DNA of 64,000 bases from Hydnum rufescens UP504. Taxonomy: Eukaryota > Basidiomycota > Agaricomycetes > Cantharellales > Hydnaceae. Positions within the stretch are counted from its first letter, which is position 1. Every line of letters begins with the position of its first letter. The translations under genes and the position numbers were made by a program. Under the pieces are notes generated by a model. That model had not been told where the DNA came from. It searched no databases and saw only the letters and a program-made list of their open reading frames with translations. The DNA is taken from NCBI GenBank assembly GCA_014904985.1, contig MU129012.1, positions 1 to 64,000 on the forward strand, written 5' to 3'. Shown here piece after piece: positions 33,457-46,952 of the stretch.

Positions 33457-34096
33457 GGTGAATTGAAGTCAATTGAGGCCAATTGCAGACCTATACAGGC
33501 GAAGCAGGAGTGCCCAGGCCATACGTTTCAAATCATACAGCAGGATGATGTATGATGCATTCGGTTTGCATCATTGAGACCCCTCGATGATGGATACGAG
33601 AGCACTGTGACTTTGGCAGATGAGCAAAGTGACCGTCTGGCGTATCCAGGGGATAGGCTCTTTGATTACTTTACTCCCGATGCGAGCATCCAAGTAGGAA
33701 AGGATTTCTGCGCGTACTGTGCGGTTTGTGTCCAGTCCGAGGGCAGAGGACGCGCGTTAGGGAGCGATATAGCGGCGTTTGCCAGATTCTCGCTCTCCAC
33801 TGTTGAAGTTCAAGGCTCGCGCGACATGATTGTCCCAGCGTCGCTTCACTACCTTTCGATGTCCCCTCCTTTTCTTCAGGAGGATTCTCGCGATTCGTAA
33901 TCATGGGCCTTGGGCGTGGTTTTGTGATGGATGCTCTTCATACCTGATGGTGATTTGTATTAATGTCAATGAACCGCACACCGCCTAGTCTCCTGGCCAG
34001 ACCTTCTGGTAAGAGGGTCTGGTTGCGAGACTACGAACCGCTTGGATTTTCCTCATTCAATTGCTGCCTAAAGGCTTCTCCAATGATCTCCGCCTC

Positions 34097-34105
34097 TTTA
34101 TAGAG
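34097..34105 (+). promoter_or_regulatory. TATA box of the U1 membrane-protein gene
   Basis: TTTATAGAG lies about 77 bp before the ATG, within a block (AGAGCCTGGTT, CCCGCCAAAACAGC) that is conserved in U2. The DNA around is otherwise variable. Confidence 0.5.
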
Positions 34106-34173
34106 CCTGGTTGAGAACCGAGCAGGCCTGACAGTGTACCCGCCAAAACAGCGAGCGTTGTTGTCTTGGTCCA

Positions 34174-37100
34174 ATGCCTATGCGTCCCTCAATCCCCCCC
34201 TCAAATCGATTCCTTCGGAGGTCCCCACCGTTCTATGCCTGTCTATTCTTTCTCGCTTGCCTTGTCCTCTTCCACATCGCCCTTTTGACACTGAAGGTGA
34301 CCCATTTCTTCGAGAAGCATCCCTTCGACGTACGCAAGATTAGTACTGTCTCTCGACTAGCGTCTGTTGCCACGCAGACGTGCACCGTTATCATCCTGAT
34401 TACATTATCGTATGCAATGCAAATTGTATCTTCCGACGCCATTATTCGACGAAGTATGTTTGCTGCTTTGATGATTCGATTTGAAAAGATTCCATCTAAT
34501 CTCGTATCAGGACAATCGGTTGCAGCGCTGCATGACAATTTGATGGCTTGGCGCGGGCTGGGTTCCTCAATACTGGCCCTGTGGAGGAGCCGGAAACTTG
34601 ACGTCCGTACTCGGTTTCGTGTTCTCCTGGCGTTCGTGTTCTTCGGAGGCGTGTCAGTTCTACACATTGTCACGCCATCAGTGATAACAGTGGGAACTTT
34701 CAATGCTACTCGCCCTGTGTCACTGAATGTCTCCACCATGCTTAACATCCAACCCTGGATGTATGATAGTCTAAGTCTATCCAGCTCCTCCATTGCTGCT
34801 GTATCATCCCTATGGCCTCAACTTGGCACCAATAAGACTGTTGGGCTACCGGCGGGTGTCAATGGATCGTAAGAAGTTCTAGAGATGTCCTAATCAATGT
34901 ACTGAGCCAGATACTGCAGTGTGATGTTCAGCACTCTGCCATCAGCTATGACGGAAAATGTGGCCTTTCGGGATCCATATGCCCGTGACCTTTCTGTTAG
35001 ATGTGGTATCATTCCTCGGGCATCAGGTGATTCATTCCGGATTTCATATCTTGGGCCAGGTATGCTTCCTTAATTTCAATACCTCTGCTTATACACAGCC
35101 TGATGTGTGGATCTAGGAGAGATCAGTTCATATCCAACTGAAATTGCCATTGGCTTTCACATACATACTAGATTCACTGCGTACCCAGGGCATACACAAT
35201 GGTATAACCACTCCAGGTTTTGGATGTCTATGAGCTCTGGAGCTTTAGCAGTTGGGGGAAACAAGGAATCAATTAGTGCCCATCCTGTATTCTGGTGTGA
35301 GTTGTCTGAGCTATATTAGAATTGTGTTTCTCATTCCCCTTTTCTATCTTAGTTGATGATGTTCTTGTGAACCTCATAGAGACTGATGATACCTTTGCCA
35401 GTGCTTTTGCATACATATCTACTCAACATGACAGTTTAAAGCTTGACCCTTTGGTCAGCTTTGCCCCACCTGTGCAAGGTACTCTCCAAGTTCAGACTTG
35501 GAGCTTTATAAATAATGATACCAAGAGTAAGCCACCTCTTTGAAGAAAACTCAGGCTCTCTCACAAACACTCTGTACAGATGCATTTCTTGAGGATGTGA
35601 ATGCCACATTCTATATCTGGCCCATTGGCTGTTCATTGTTTGCTCAAAACATCACTGCTGATGTTCGGGGTGACAATACTCTGCTGAGAAAGATGACAGC
35701 CCATACACCAACTGACAACCCTACACCATTCCTACGGCATGACATCCCCCATGACCCCTTGGAGATTGTCTGGGGTTATATGATCTGGACTATGTATGCC
35801 ATAGGGTCAGGGGTCCTTCCCCTCCTTACAGCCCTTTCTCCAGAAGGTCCTTCAGACTTCCTCCCATCCTTTCTTATTCAGCTGGGGTCTGGACTCAATA
35901 GCACTTATGACAGCTTGGCCCTTCTCAGTGACCGACTCTCCAGCATGACAGCCTTGTCATATGCTCTTCTTGCTCAGACCCTCCACAGCACCCTTGATAG
36001 TGGGTCTCCAGACCAGAGTCCCATCTTTGCCACTGTATCTGGTTCACAGTCCATTCTTGTGGCCAGTCTAGCTGTGCACACCTTGCCACTCATAATTGGA
36101 ATCATCATCTCCTCTATCCTCATATTTGTCTTTGTTGAAGCAGCAAGACAACCTATATCATCTGACAATGTCATACAAGATGCCCAGGTGATTAACATGG
36201 TATCCCTCCTTCATAACTCCTCTCTTCCTACAGTTATTGCCAATGGCAATGAACACCTTCAAAGAATTCAGGCCATCCACACTCATGTTCTGTGAGATCA
36301 TTTACAATACACATTGTGGATCATACACCCTTCTTGACCGTACATTTTCAGATATGATGGTCACACCCTTGATGTTGATTATATTGAGAAGAGACATGAC
36401 TCCCCTTCTCCAAGAATTCCTCTCATGCCATTAGTAAGCCTGTTATGGATCTTCCATTACTGAGATTATGTTGAGCAATGTATCCAGGAGGGTAGTAATC
36501 CTCAGGATGAAAATTCAGCAAGCAGGGAATTCACAGGGGGTTCACCATCAAGACCACTGCACCCTGGATCAGATCAATCTTCACAATCTGAAGAAAGAGG
36601 ACACTGGTTCTTTGCTGGCTGTCAACCATACATTATTGCATACACAGTCACAACTGTCTTTCTTGCTGCCTTCTACTTGGTCTTAATTGGACTTTGGTCT
36701 CATCACCTGTTTGACCATACCTTGTTCAATATTGCAAGATTAGGCCAGGTGAACCAGTTTGTGTCAGTCCTCAGCCAAGCATGGGCAGTGGCCACCATCT
36801 CTGTCATTGCCTTTACAGTCCAGGCCATTGCATCAGATGTGGCAATTCAACAGTGTTTGTCTCATATGTTTACTACACATTGTGGTTACATTGAATCATC
36901 CTATTTCCATGATTAGATCAAACTGTGGCGGCCCTCCATGATACTCTAGGGAGTTGGCTGGGGGTTATGTATGCAGCAGTGGCCCTCTTCCGAAGCCAAG
37001 ATCACCATCGGACCCGGCTCCGACTGTTCTTGACACTGGTGTTCTTTGCCAGCATCTCGATACTTCACATTTCAACACCCTCGGTCATTACAGTTCATGC

Positions 37101-40100
37101 TGTCAATTCAACAGTCCCTTTTAATGCCTCGGTTCTTAAAATGCCGGGGAATTTGTCCTACATTCGAGTGTCCGATCAGACCCTCAACAATTTACGCTTC
37201 ATATTACCATTAATTCCATATTTGTGGGGTCAGAGGAATTCAGGTGTAGGTCTTCCAATGGGCTATAATGGAACGTGGGTCTTCTAGTAGGATCATTGTA
37301 ATTCCAGATGCTAGTGACTGACCTGTTTTTCTGGGTTTATTTCCAGGACTTTGTTCAGCACATTAGCAACACCAACACAGGGTGATGTGTCGTTTGAAGA
37401 CCCATATGCTCAGAACACTGCGGTTCAGTGTGGATCAGTCGCAGACCGCTCTCACCATATATTCAACATTACACTTGCCTCAAGTGCTTACAATCCAGTG
37501 GAAATGGTATATGATCCAGGTTCAGGGCCCTACCCGAATTTCCTTGGGCTTGACCTTCAGTTGATGGTCTCAATATCCCAAAATACTACAATGAAGTTTA
37601 GATCATCTGTCGCTATGGCCCATGGTGTTGTCTTCGCATCAGGAATCGATTACTCATTTGGGGGTGAAGCCGCGTCTCTGGATGCTCCGCCTGATTACTG
37701 GAGTGAGCTGGCACTATCAATCTTCGCCTGACCACTAACAAACAGTTTCCCAGTGAACGATGCGCTGGTGTATCTTCCTTGGGATCAATCCAAGGCAACC
37801 CAAACATCAAACGACATGGGCACAACCGCATTTGCATATGTTTCTCTCCGCCCCGATGCATTTCGTACGAGCTCTGTCGGTGGAGACATACCGGTGATAA
37901 TTGAGAGGCGTCAATTCAAAGTTTGGACTTGGATTGGGGGCTCTTCAGGTGAGTTGAGCGTCATCGCATGTGTATGGATCAATGCCAACCATCCACACTA
38001 GCACCCGTGTCCGCAAAGCAGCATGACCTCAACATTACATTCTATATCTGGCCGATTATTTGCTCTCTTTCCGTCCATAATGTCACAGCTTGGGTCCGTG
38101 TCCGAGGCGAGACCCGACTGGAAAGGACGAATGCTAGCGCCGCCCTTGCAAACTTAACTACGCCTAGGATTAAATCGATAGTTTCGTCAGACCCAATGGT
38201 GACTTCCTGGTCATTCATTATGGATCTATTGTTCTCGTTGCAACAATTAGAGGTTCATGACACATGGACACCGGTCGAACAGATTTTCAATCAGACCTGG
38301 TCCTTGACTTCCCTAGAAGACCAGCTCAGCCACTTTTCCGCCTTCTACTATTCCGTTCTAGTCCAATATTGGCGATCCGCTACTCTCAAGGGCGACCTTA
38401 CCCCCTCGCAATGGTGGAGTGAGGCTACGGGGTCTGTTATAGCGAATCAACTAACGCTGTTCGGTCGACTCGACCTCAGTATGTCCCAAGTGATTGTCGG
38501 CTGTGTCTGTATTATTGCCTTGATCGTTACGTCGGCAATATCGATTCTTGGAGTTCGAATAGAGCAAGGGGCGCTGATGGATGGTGGTGTGATGAACATG
38601 ATCACCCTTCTCCGCGGATCGTCCCTCCCTCAGATTATCGCTGGGGACAGTGATGAAGATCTGGGAAAAGATGGTCGGCGGCGTCGGGCAGAGCGTACAA
38701 TGGTGATGTGAGGACTCGATATCATATTCTATCCTCGCTTCAAGTGCTGACTCTGCTCTGTCTAGGTACAAACATTCGATTCTCGATGTGCCAGAACGGC
38801 TAGAGGGCGCGATTTTCCCCCACAATTCTGGGGACGACAAGACAGGAGGTTGATGAATTTCCCAATGTCGGATACCATGTTCGCCTGATTCGCTGATGTC
38901 GCCTCGATACTCCGATGTAGGCTTGCAAAGCTCCCTGGAAGCGATAGTATTGCCGGAGCGAGTAGAACATAATCGTCTCCCCATCAATTCTGGGGACCAT
39001 GAGAGGACAGGTAGATTGATTTCCCAATCGTTCATGCCACGTTCGGCTGACTCGCTCATGTTGCTTCGGTATTCCCCCGTAGGCTTGCAATATTCGACGG
39101 CGACGATAACACTACCGCGGCAACGAGAAGACGAGCATCTTCCTTTCCTCTCTGAGGATCCTGAGACGACAGGTTGATTACTTTCTCGATTTATCCACGC
39201 TCGCCCAACTCGCTGACGTTCCGCATTTCGCTCTAGACTCGCAAGCCTCGTTGCGGACGATGACGTTACCAGAGCGACTGGAAGACGACAATCTCATCGG
39301 TTCTGGGGACCGTGAGAGTACGTATAGAGCTCAATGGATTTTCCCATCTTTCATTCCACATGCGGCCGACTCACTGATGTTGCTTCGATATTCCGTCGTA
39401 GACTTCCAAAATTCGCTGGGAACGATAAGACCACCACAGCGTCAAGAAGACGAAAATCTTCTCAATTATGGGGACCCCGAGACGACAGGTGGACTAATTT
39501 TCCATGTTCTATGTGATGGTCGTCTCGCTCGCTGATGTTGCTTTGGTATCCCGCTGTAGGTTTATTACGGGTGGCGATAGCATTGTCAGAGCGACTAGAA
39601 GACGAGCATCTCAATTTCGGGGACCACGAGAGCACAGGCGAATTGATTTCTCAATAGTTCCTACGACGTTCGGCTGACTCTCTCATGTTGCTTTGGTATT
39701 CCCTCGTAGACTTGCTCTATTCCCTGCAGACCATGTCACTACCGCAGGGACAAGAAGACGAGCATCTTCCTCTCAATTCTGAGGTCCCTGAGACGACAGG
39801 TTGAGTAGTTCCTCAATTTTCCATTTCATGTTTCCCCGGCGGCTCGCTGATGTTGATTTGGTATTCCGCTGTAGATTCGCAAATTTTTCTGCAGACAGCG
39901 ACACTTCAAGAGCGACGGGAAGGCGACGATATACTCATCAATTCTGGGGGCCACGGGAGTACGTATAGAGGTCAATTGATTTCCTTATCTTTCCTTCCAC
40001 ATTCGGCCGAGTCGCTGACGTTGCTTCGGTATTCCACTGCAGACGTGCCAAATTCGCTGAGGACGATGGGGTCAGCTTCTTCTCTGCCCACCGCGCACTC

Positions 40101-40107
40101 CGGATAG
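34174..40107 (+). CDS. Large two-halved multi-pass membrane protein with repeat-exon tail, U1
   Basis: The two halves are homologous. Each has TM segments (half 1 FYACLFFLACLVLFHIALL, TCTVIILITLSYAMQIV), the signature ALHDNLMAWRGLGSSILALW or ALHDTLGSWLGVMYAAVALF, a third TM ending HIVTPSVITV or HISTPSVITV, and a long predicted outer domain rich in sequons (FNATRP, LNVSTM, DVNATF, QNITADV). Each closes with TM4 (LIIGIIISSILIFVFV; VIVGCVCIIALIVTSAISI) and a short tail (VINMVSLLHNSSLP; VMNMITLLRGSSLP). No ATG separates the halves; the frame runs through PLMPL, an intron ending TATCCAG, and EGSNPQDENSASREF. I infer one gene. Exons include 34174-34453 and 34511-34868. After RRRRAERTMVM a series of nine exons (38766-40107) adds about 240 residues and ends NSLRTMGSASSLPTAHSG-TAG. 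Total is roughly 1450 residues. I know similar unnamed proteins in Agaricomycetes; function unknown. Confidence 0.7.
38766..40107 (+). repeat. Array of nine related exons, seven of them symmetric, U1
   Basis: Exons read: E0 38766-38848 (83 nt), E1 38921-39010 (90), E2 39083-39172 (90), E3 39237-39317 (81), E4 39402-39488 (87), E5 39560-39637 (78), E6 39710-39799 (90), E7 39875-39958 (84), E8 40043-40107 with the stop. E1-E7 are all multiples of three and enter and leave in phase 1. Introns are 64-84 nt with GTTGAT, GTAGAT, GTACGT or similar donors, a CTGAC or CTGATG branch-like motif, and TAG or CAG acceptors. E5 has a GC donor. Two peptide types alternate: LPERLEDE...INSGDHERT (odd) and PPQRQEDEHLP..EDPETT (even). 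Confidence 0.8.
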
Positions 40108-42987
40108 CCGTCGTCTTTCTGGGGAGTATGGTGCCTGATTGTCTTTTTCAAAGGAGACAGGAGCACGAACATTGATAGAGTTAAAGTGTGCTCACTATCT
40201 ATTCCCATCGTTTCTTACGGTGGCGGCTTCCTTTGCTATATCGGACATCCTTAAGATTCATTTTCGCCAAAGCCTTTTTTTGTTGGTTTCATCCCTTTCT
40301 TGCCATCCGATGCTTCCGCACTATTAGATCCAAGTGCACTTCCCAGGCCGATATGGTGCCCTATGGGATCCTGATTCTTCTTTAGAAATCAATGTTAGTG
40401 TATATTCAACTCTCGACACCATGGGCCACAGATTCAAATCAACTTTCTTACACCATCCTATCCTTCCGCCCCTGCCCAGACCCCCCGGATGGTTCCTCGT
40501 CAACTTCTGGACGAGTATTGAACACATTAAAGTACACAAAGAAATACGTATCGAACGTGTGTGCATTAAGCAGAACGGTTGCAGCAGCACTTATCCTCAT
40601 CTGATAGGGGAAAATAAGTAATGGTGTGGTCTGACTGGCTGGACGCGCCAGCGGGCGAGTGGGTTGCAATACTCGCTTTTCCTCGTGCAACGCAGGCAAA
40701 ACACTGGATTAAGAAGCAAATCAACCCCCATATCATCTGAGTTATCAGTCCCCGCTCCCATCTCACCCCCCAATCGTTAGTGATAGCACGGTACCCAGTA
40801 TCCAGTGGCGTGCGACTTACGCAACTAGCAGCTTGACAACTTTGCCAATATTCCCTTCCGGACGTCTGGATGAAGGAGAGAAAGATTAAGATGCATTCAT
40901 TGCGACGGTAATCACTGGAAGCTGCGAGGCAAGACTGGACAAGCCAACTTACACACACCATCATTGTACTCTCCCCAAATACAACAGAATAAAGAGGGAG
41001 AAACCGGATTAAATATACACCCTAGATCTGCGCCTTCCCCCTGCTATCATTACTTCATCGTACATCACAAAATCAATAGGGGTAAGCCTGCGAAAGAACG
41101 CGGATAGAACAGCCAGAAACTGTATTTTCTCCATTATCAGTTAAACGCAGAGTGCACGGGGGAAAGGTCATGGTGAGCAGGCCTGATTGGGAGGGTTACA
41201 CAAATATCTTTGAATTACCTAGCGAAATTGCTCATTAGGAGCGCTTCTTCTTCTAGATGGGCCTTGGCACTACGTTGGAGGCCCTCATGAAAGCCATCCC
41301 TCATATTCGTATTCCAAAAAGTAACAACACCTCTCGCTTTTTGATACCCATACCCAAAAATTAAATCAGCATGGGGCACAGCCGGAAAAAAAAAATTAGG
41401 GCTCAACTGTCCATGTCGTCCATCTCTATCTTGAGCTGATTCCAAATGGTCCGTCGATTCTCCAGACCAATGATGAGAAGCACGATGTCCGAGGACCCCC
41501 GGAATTTAGTTCTAGAATGAAGCTTGATGTGCCGCACGGCACCGACTCGATCATCGATAGTCCTCAGATTCGATCATTCACCCCATGAGCGGTGAGAGGG
41601 TACAGGATGAATGAGTTCGAGATCATGCCGAGGGGAATCAATGCTGGCTCGATTGGGCTCACGGGGCACCACGGCAGTGCATTGTCCTGATGGTGAACAG
41701 GAAAGAAAGGGGAGGTTACCGGGAATTAAATCATTGGAGTGACTACGACGACACAGATAACCAGACAAAACGGTGTGTACAGGCTCACGCGAAAGCGAAT
41801 TTCAAATTCCCCGTGAAGATTCTAATATCCTGCGCGTTATTGGGAAATTCCTCGCGTTGCTTTGGAATGTGCAGAGGGGACCAATGCCCCAATGCCTAGA
41901 GATTCCACCGGACGCTACTCTCTGTTTCAGCAGTGCTGAGACAATCTGCAGCTCTCTACAGATGTTCAATAAAAAGCGATGTTGGTATTTGATACGGCAG
42001 ACAGTCGTTTCCTCGAAGAACTCGCCTGCCAAGCACGAGCACTTCATAGTGTAAAAACGGGGAGATTTGGTACCGTTGTATCGTCGCAAGAGGATCAGAG
42101 TTCTGCGGGATACCAAGTGTTGTGTACGAGCGATTTCGAAGTTCCCGCGTCATGGGGATTAGCCCAGTAAGCCCGTATATGGAGAAAATCAAGGCGAGGA
42201 GGTTAAGCTATGAGCAACCATAAACATACACACATATATATATCCCGCGAAGCTAGGAAGTCAGGGCAGCCTGAACGAAATAGATGAGCAGACCAACTAC
42301 TAACCACATTCAGTCCCCTGATTATCTCCAGCGCAGACCCAATCTTGATTTCGGCCCTACGGGCCCCAGGAACCTTTGGATCCATCCAAGCGTGCTCTCA
42401 ACAGACGCCATCACCCTCGCCGAAACGGGAGGGACCACGGTTTTCTCTTCTGTCACACTCAAGGCCTTGACGTGAACCGAAGCCTGGGAAAAGTCGGTGG
42501 AGCCAGGTCCGGGGTGGTGACGTTTCCTTCGCCCCATGCGTGGCAGCAGCAGCACACGTTAGCGCCAGAAGATCTAAAGAGGACAAGTACAGTTGGACAC
42601 GCAAGTGGGACTGTGTGGACCAAGGCAAGGGTGGCGTCGAGAGTAATAGTCCAAGCCAGCCACGGATATCAAATACGTTCGCAAGGAAGTACACATACTA
42701 GGCGACCCGGAAGCGGGCTTGACACGACCTCTGCGCCACTACTGTATCAACGGATTGGGGTGACGATTTTAGGTGATGGGAAATATCCAGAGATGTATTA
42801 TGTAATCGGGTTGGGCACATGGCATAGAGCCGGGTCCAATATTAATTCTTCACCGTCCTTTTTCATGACTGTAGCAGGTCGATTTCTGAATGATTACCAG
42901 ACAACTAAAAGCGATTCCGGTCACTCCTGTTCCAATATACAGAGTTGAGGCCCGGGGCACCAGGGCGTCACCGTCGTCATCACGCCC
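40108..42987. other. Degenerate 3' part of U1 with a relic of hypothetical gene H
   Basis: No intact gene is found. About 41380-42130 on the plus strand is a decayed copy of gene H (EFEIMPRGINAGSIGLTG recognisable) with several stops. Parts at 40418-40640 and 42280-42730 match the inverted segment 16480-18740 and U2. A minus-strand frame at 40566-40964 is open but unassigned, and its U2 counterpart is broken. Confidence 0.6.
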
Positions 42988-43148
42988 AACGTCCATTGGG
43001 ACTCCACTTCATATTCAGGGGGATCCACGCCCTGTGGAGCCGTCCACGTACCCGCATGTGATCACCCGAGCACAAATATAGTACACATGAATTTCGGCCA
43101 AGTCAGGATACATTACACACACAATACACTATTTTTCAGCACATGGGA

Positions 43149-44981
<1,833 letters not shown>

Positions 44982-45254
44982 TTATTTGGCATGTTTTGAT
45001 AACCAAGTACGTGGAACATAACCTCAGAGCCCGATTGGCGTCCCAAAGTCGCCCTACAGGCGAATTATTGCTTGTAAGACCAGAAATTGGGGACGAGGTT
45101 AGACCGTGAGGAGATAGAGCCTTTGATAGGCCAGGAAAGCGAGGGTTCCAAGTGATCATCCAACCTGCTATTAGCAGGCTACTGAGCGGTCTATGTCACG
45201 GTCGCAGAGGCCCTTTCCAAAATCACTCCTTGTCGAACTAGGTGTCACACATAA

Positions 45255-45934
45255 ATTTTCCCCGGAAGAAGGGAGGAGGGATGAACTGTCACAGGATTTT
45301 CATGCCCCCAGCTTCACAGACCGAGCCGAATGACAATTTCTGCAAACGAAGATGACCATCCACTGAGAATTTTCTATAGTGAAAAAGGAATTGAAAATCA
45401 ATTGACAATCCCTCATACCGGGGATTTTTCTCCAAAGACACAGGAGAAAGCTCAATAAACTTCGTTTCCGGTGTCATGCCCCAAAATGGGATACCAGATA
45501 TGGTTGAATATGTGGGAGGATTCTGCGGGGTGCCGGACGTCAGATTCGGCAGCAGTAGGGACAAAGATGAACGAACCTCCATATGAAGCTTTGGCCATTT
45601 CAATCGCATTGACAGGTGTTACGGGCCATGGTTCCTCGTGCGTTTCCGTTTGCTGTTCATCATGGATCGGAAATGCACTCCAAACTAAGAAGGATAGGGT
45701 GCCACAAGTCCTTGAAAATAAGTATGGCTTGGAATCCACAATGGAAAACAATTAGTGGGACATCTGGATATAACGATATCTGGAGTGTCAACACACCAGT
45801 ATACCCAAAACACCCCGTGTGCCCTTGAAAACCTGGCGTCCCGTCAGTCAATAGGCTATTTATAAAGCTTCCTTCCCCTTTGAACACCAGTAGTTCCGAT
45901 CGAGGCACAGGATCTTCTGCTACGTTGGGGACAT
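45255..45934 (-). pseudogene. Second NmrA-like remnant, U2
   Basis: Same structure as 32765-33456: the fused blocks SFINSLLTDGTPGFQGHTG and GYTGVLTLQ, with a frame change after the start. The shared internal deletion predates the triplication. Confidence 0.68.
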
Positions 45935-46532
45935 GGCGAATTGACATGGTGAGTCAAAGTCAATTGAGGGTGATTGCAGAGCTATACAGGCGAAGCAGGA
46001 GTTCCCAGGCCATAAATTCCAAATCATACAGCAGGATGATGCATGATGCATTCGGTTTGCATCATTGAGACCCTCGATGATGGATATAAGAGCACTCTGG
46101 CTTCGGCAGACGAGCAAGAAGACGGGCTGAGGTACCCAGGGGATAGGGTCTCTGATTACTTCAGTCCCGAGGCGAGTATGCGAATGAGAAAGGGAGTGCG
46201 CGCATACTGTGCGGTTTGTGTCTAATCCGGATCCAAGGGCCGAGGACGGCGGGCAGGGTGCGAGATGGCGGCATTTGCCCGATTCTCCTCTTTTGAAGTG
46301 CGAAATGATTGCCTCAGCGTCGCTTCATTGCGTTTCGATGTCCCCTCGTTCCTTTCCCTTTTCTTGAGGGAGATTCTAGCTATTCGTCATCCTGGGCCTT
46401 GAGCGTGGTTTTGTGACGGAGGTTCTTCACGCCTGACGGCGATTTGCATTAACGCGGATGAGCCTCCACTGACAGCTTGATTTGCATGATTCAATCGATT
46501 GTTGTCTACAGCCGATAAAATATATGCAGAGC

Positions 46533-46853
46533 ACTTTCGAATTTTTCTCATTCGGATAGCTCCGGCCCAACTCTATTGCGGCTTTGATGCGAACTTGTCA
46601 GACTCAGCCGGGGTCCCAATGTTCTGGCTCTGCATTGCGAGGGCAATGATGAGAAAAAAGCACATGTTGTGGGCTCAAGATGCCTATCTCACTTGCCTCC
46701 GAAACTATACAATGCCTAATAGGCTATACGATAGCACTCTCCAACGAAGGACCTCTGTCACCCTCGGTTTGATTTGAGATGTGGCAGTTGTGGAAGGCTG
46801 TGGCTGTCAAAACCGCAGTTGGCGGAGCTATCCGAATGAGAAAAATTCAAAAG
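46533..46853. mobile_element. 321 bp MITE in the promoter of the U2 membrane-protein gene
   Basis: The left end CTTTCGAATTTTTCTCATTC continues GGATAGCTCCG; the right end, read inward, is CTTTTGAATTTTTCTCATTC continuing GGATAGCTCCG. U1 and U3 lack the sequence between. It ends 24 bp before the TATA box at 46877. No transposase is encoded and no clear target duplication is seen. Confidence 0.82.
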
Positions 46854-46876
46854 ACCTGATAAAAGCTTCTCTTGCC

Positions 46877-46887
46877 TTTATATAGAG
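46877..46887 (+). promoter_or_regulatory. TATA box of the U2 membrane-protein gene
   Basis: TTTATATAGAG lies 66 bp before the ATG at 46953 and is homologous to TTTATAGAG at 34097 in U1. Confidence 0.45.
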
Positions 46888-46952
46888 CCTGGTTCAGAAT
46901 TGAGCAGACCTGATAGTGTACCCGCCAAAACAGCATTGTTTCCTTGGCCCCA

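Noticed and set aside
36237..36700. Separate gene start for the second half of the membrane protein
   Set aside because: No suitable ATG precedes EGSNPQDENSASREF, and an intron with a good acceptor joins it in frame to the first half.
38850..40107. The 160 bp repeats as an ordinary non-coding satellite
   Set aside because: Conserved splice signals, exon lengths in multiples of three, constant phase and an in-frame terminal stop in U1 are better explained by repeated exons.
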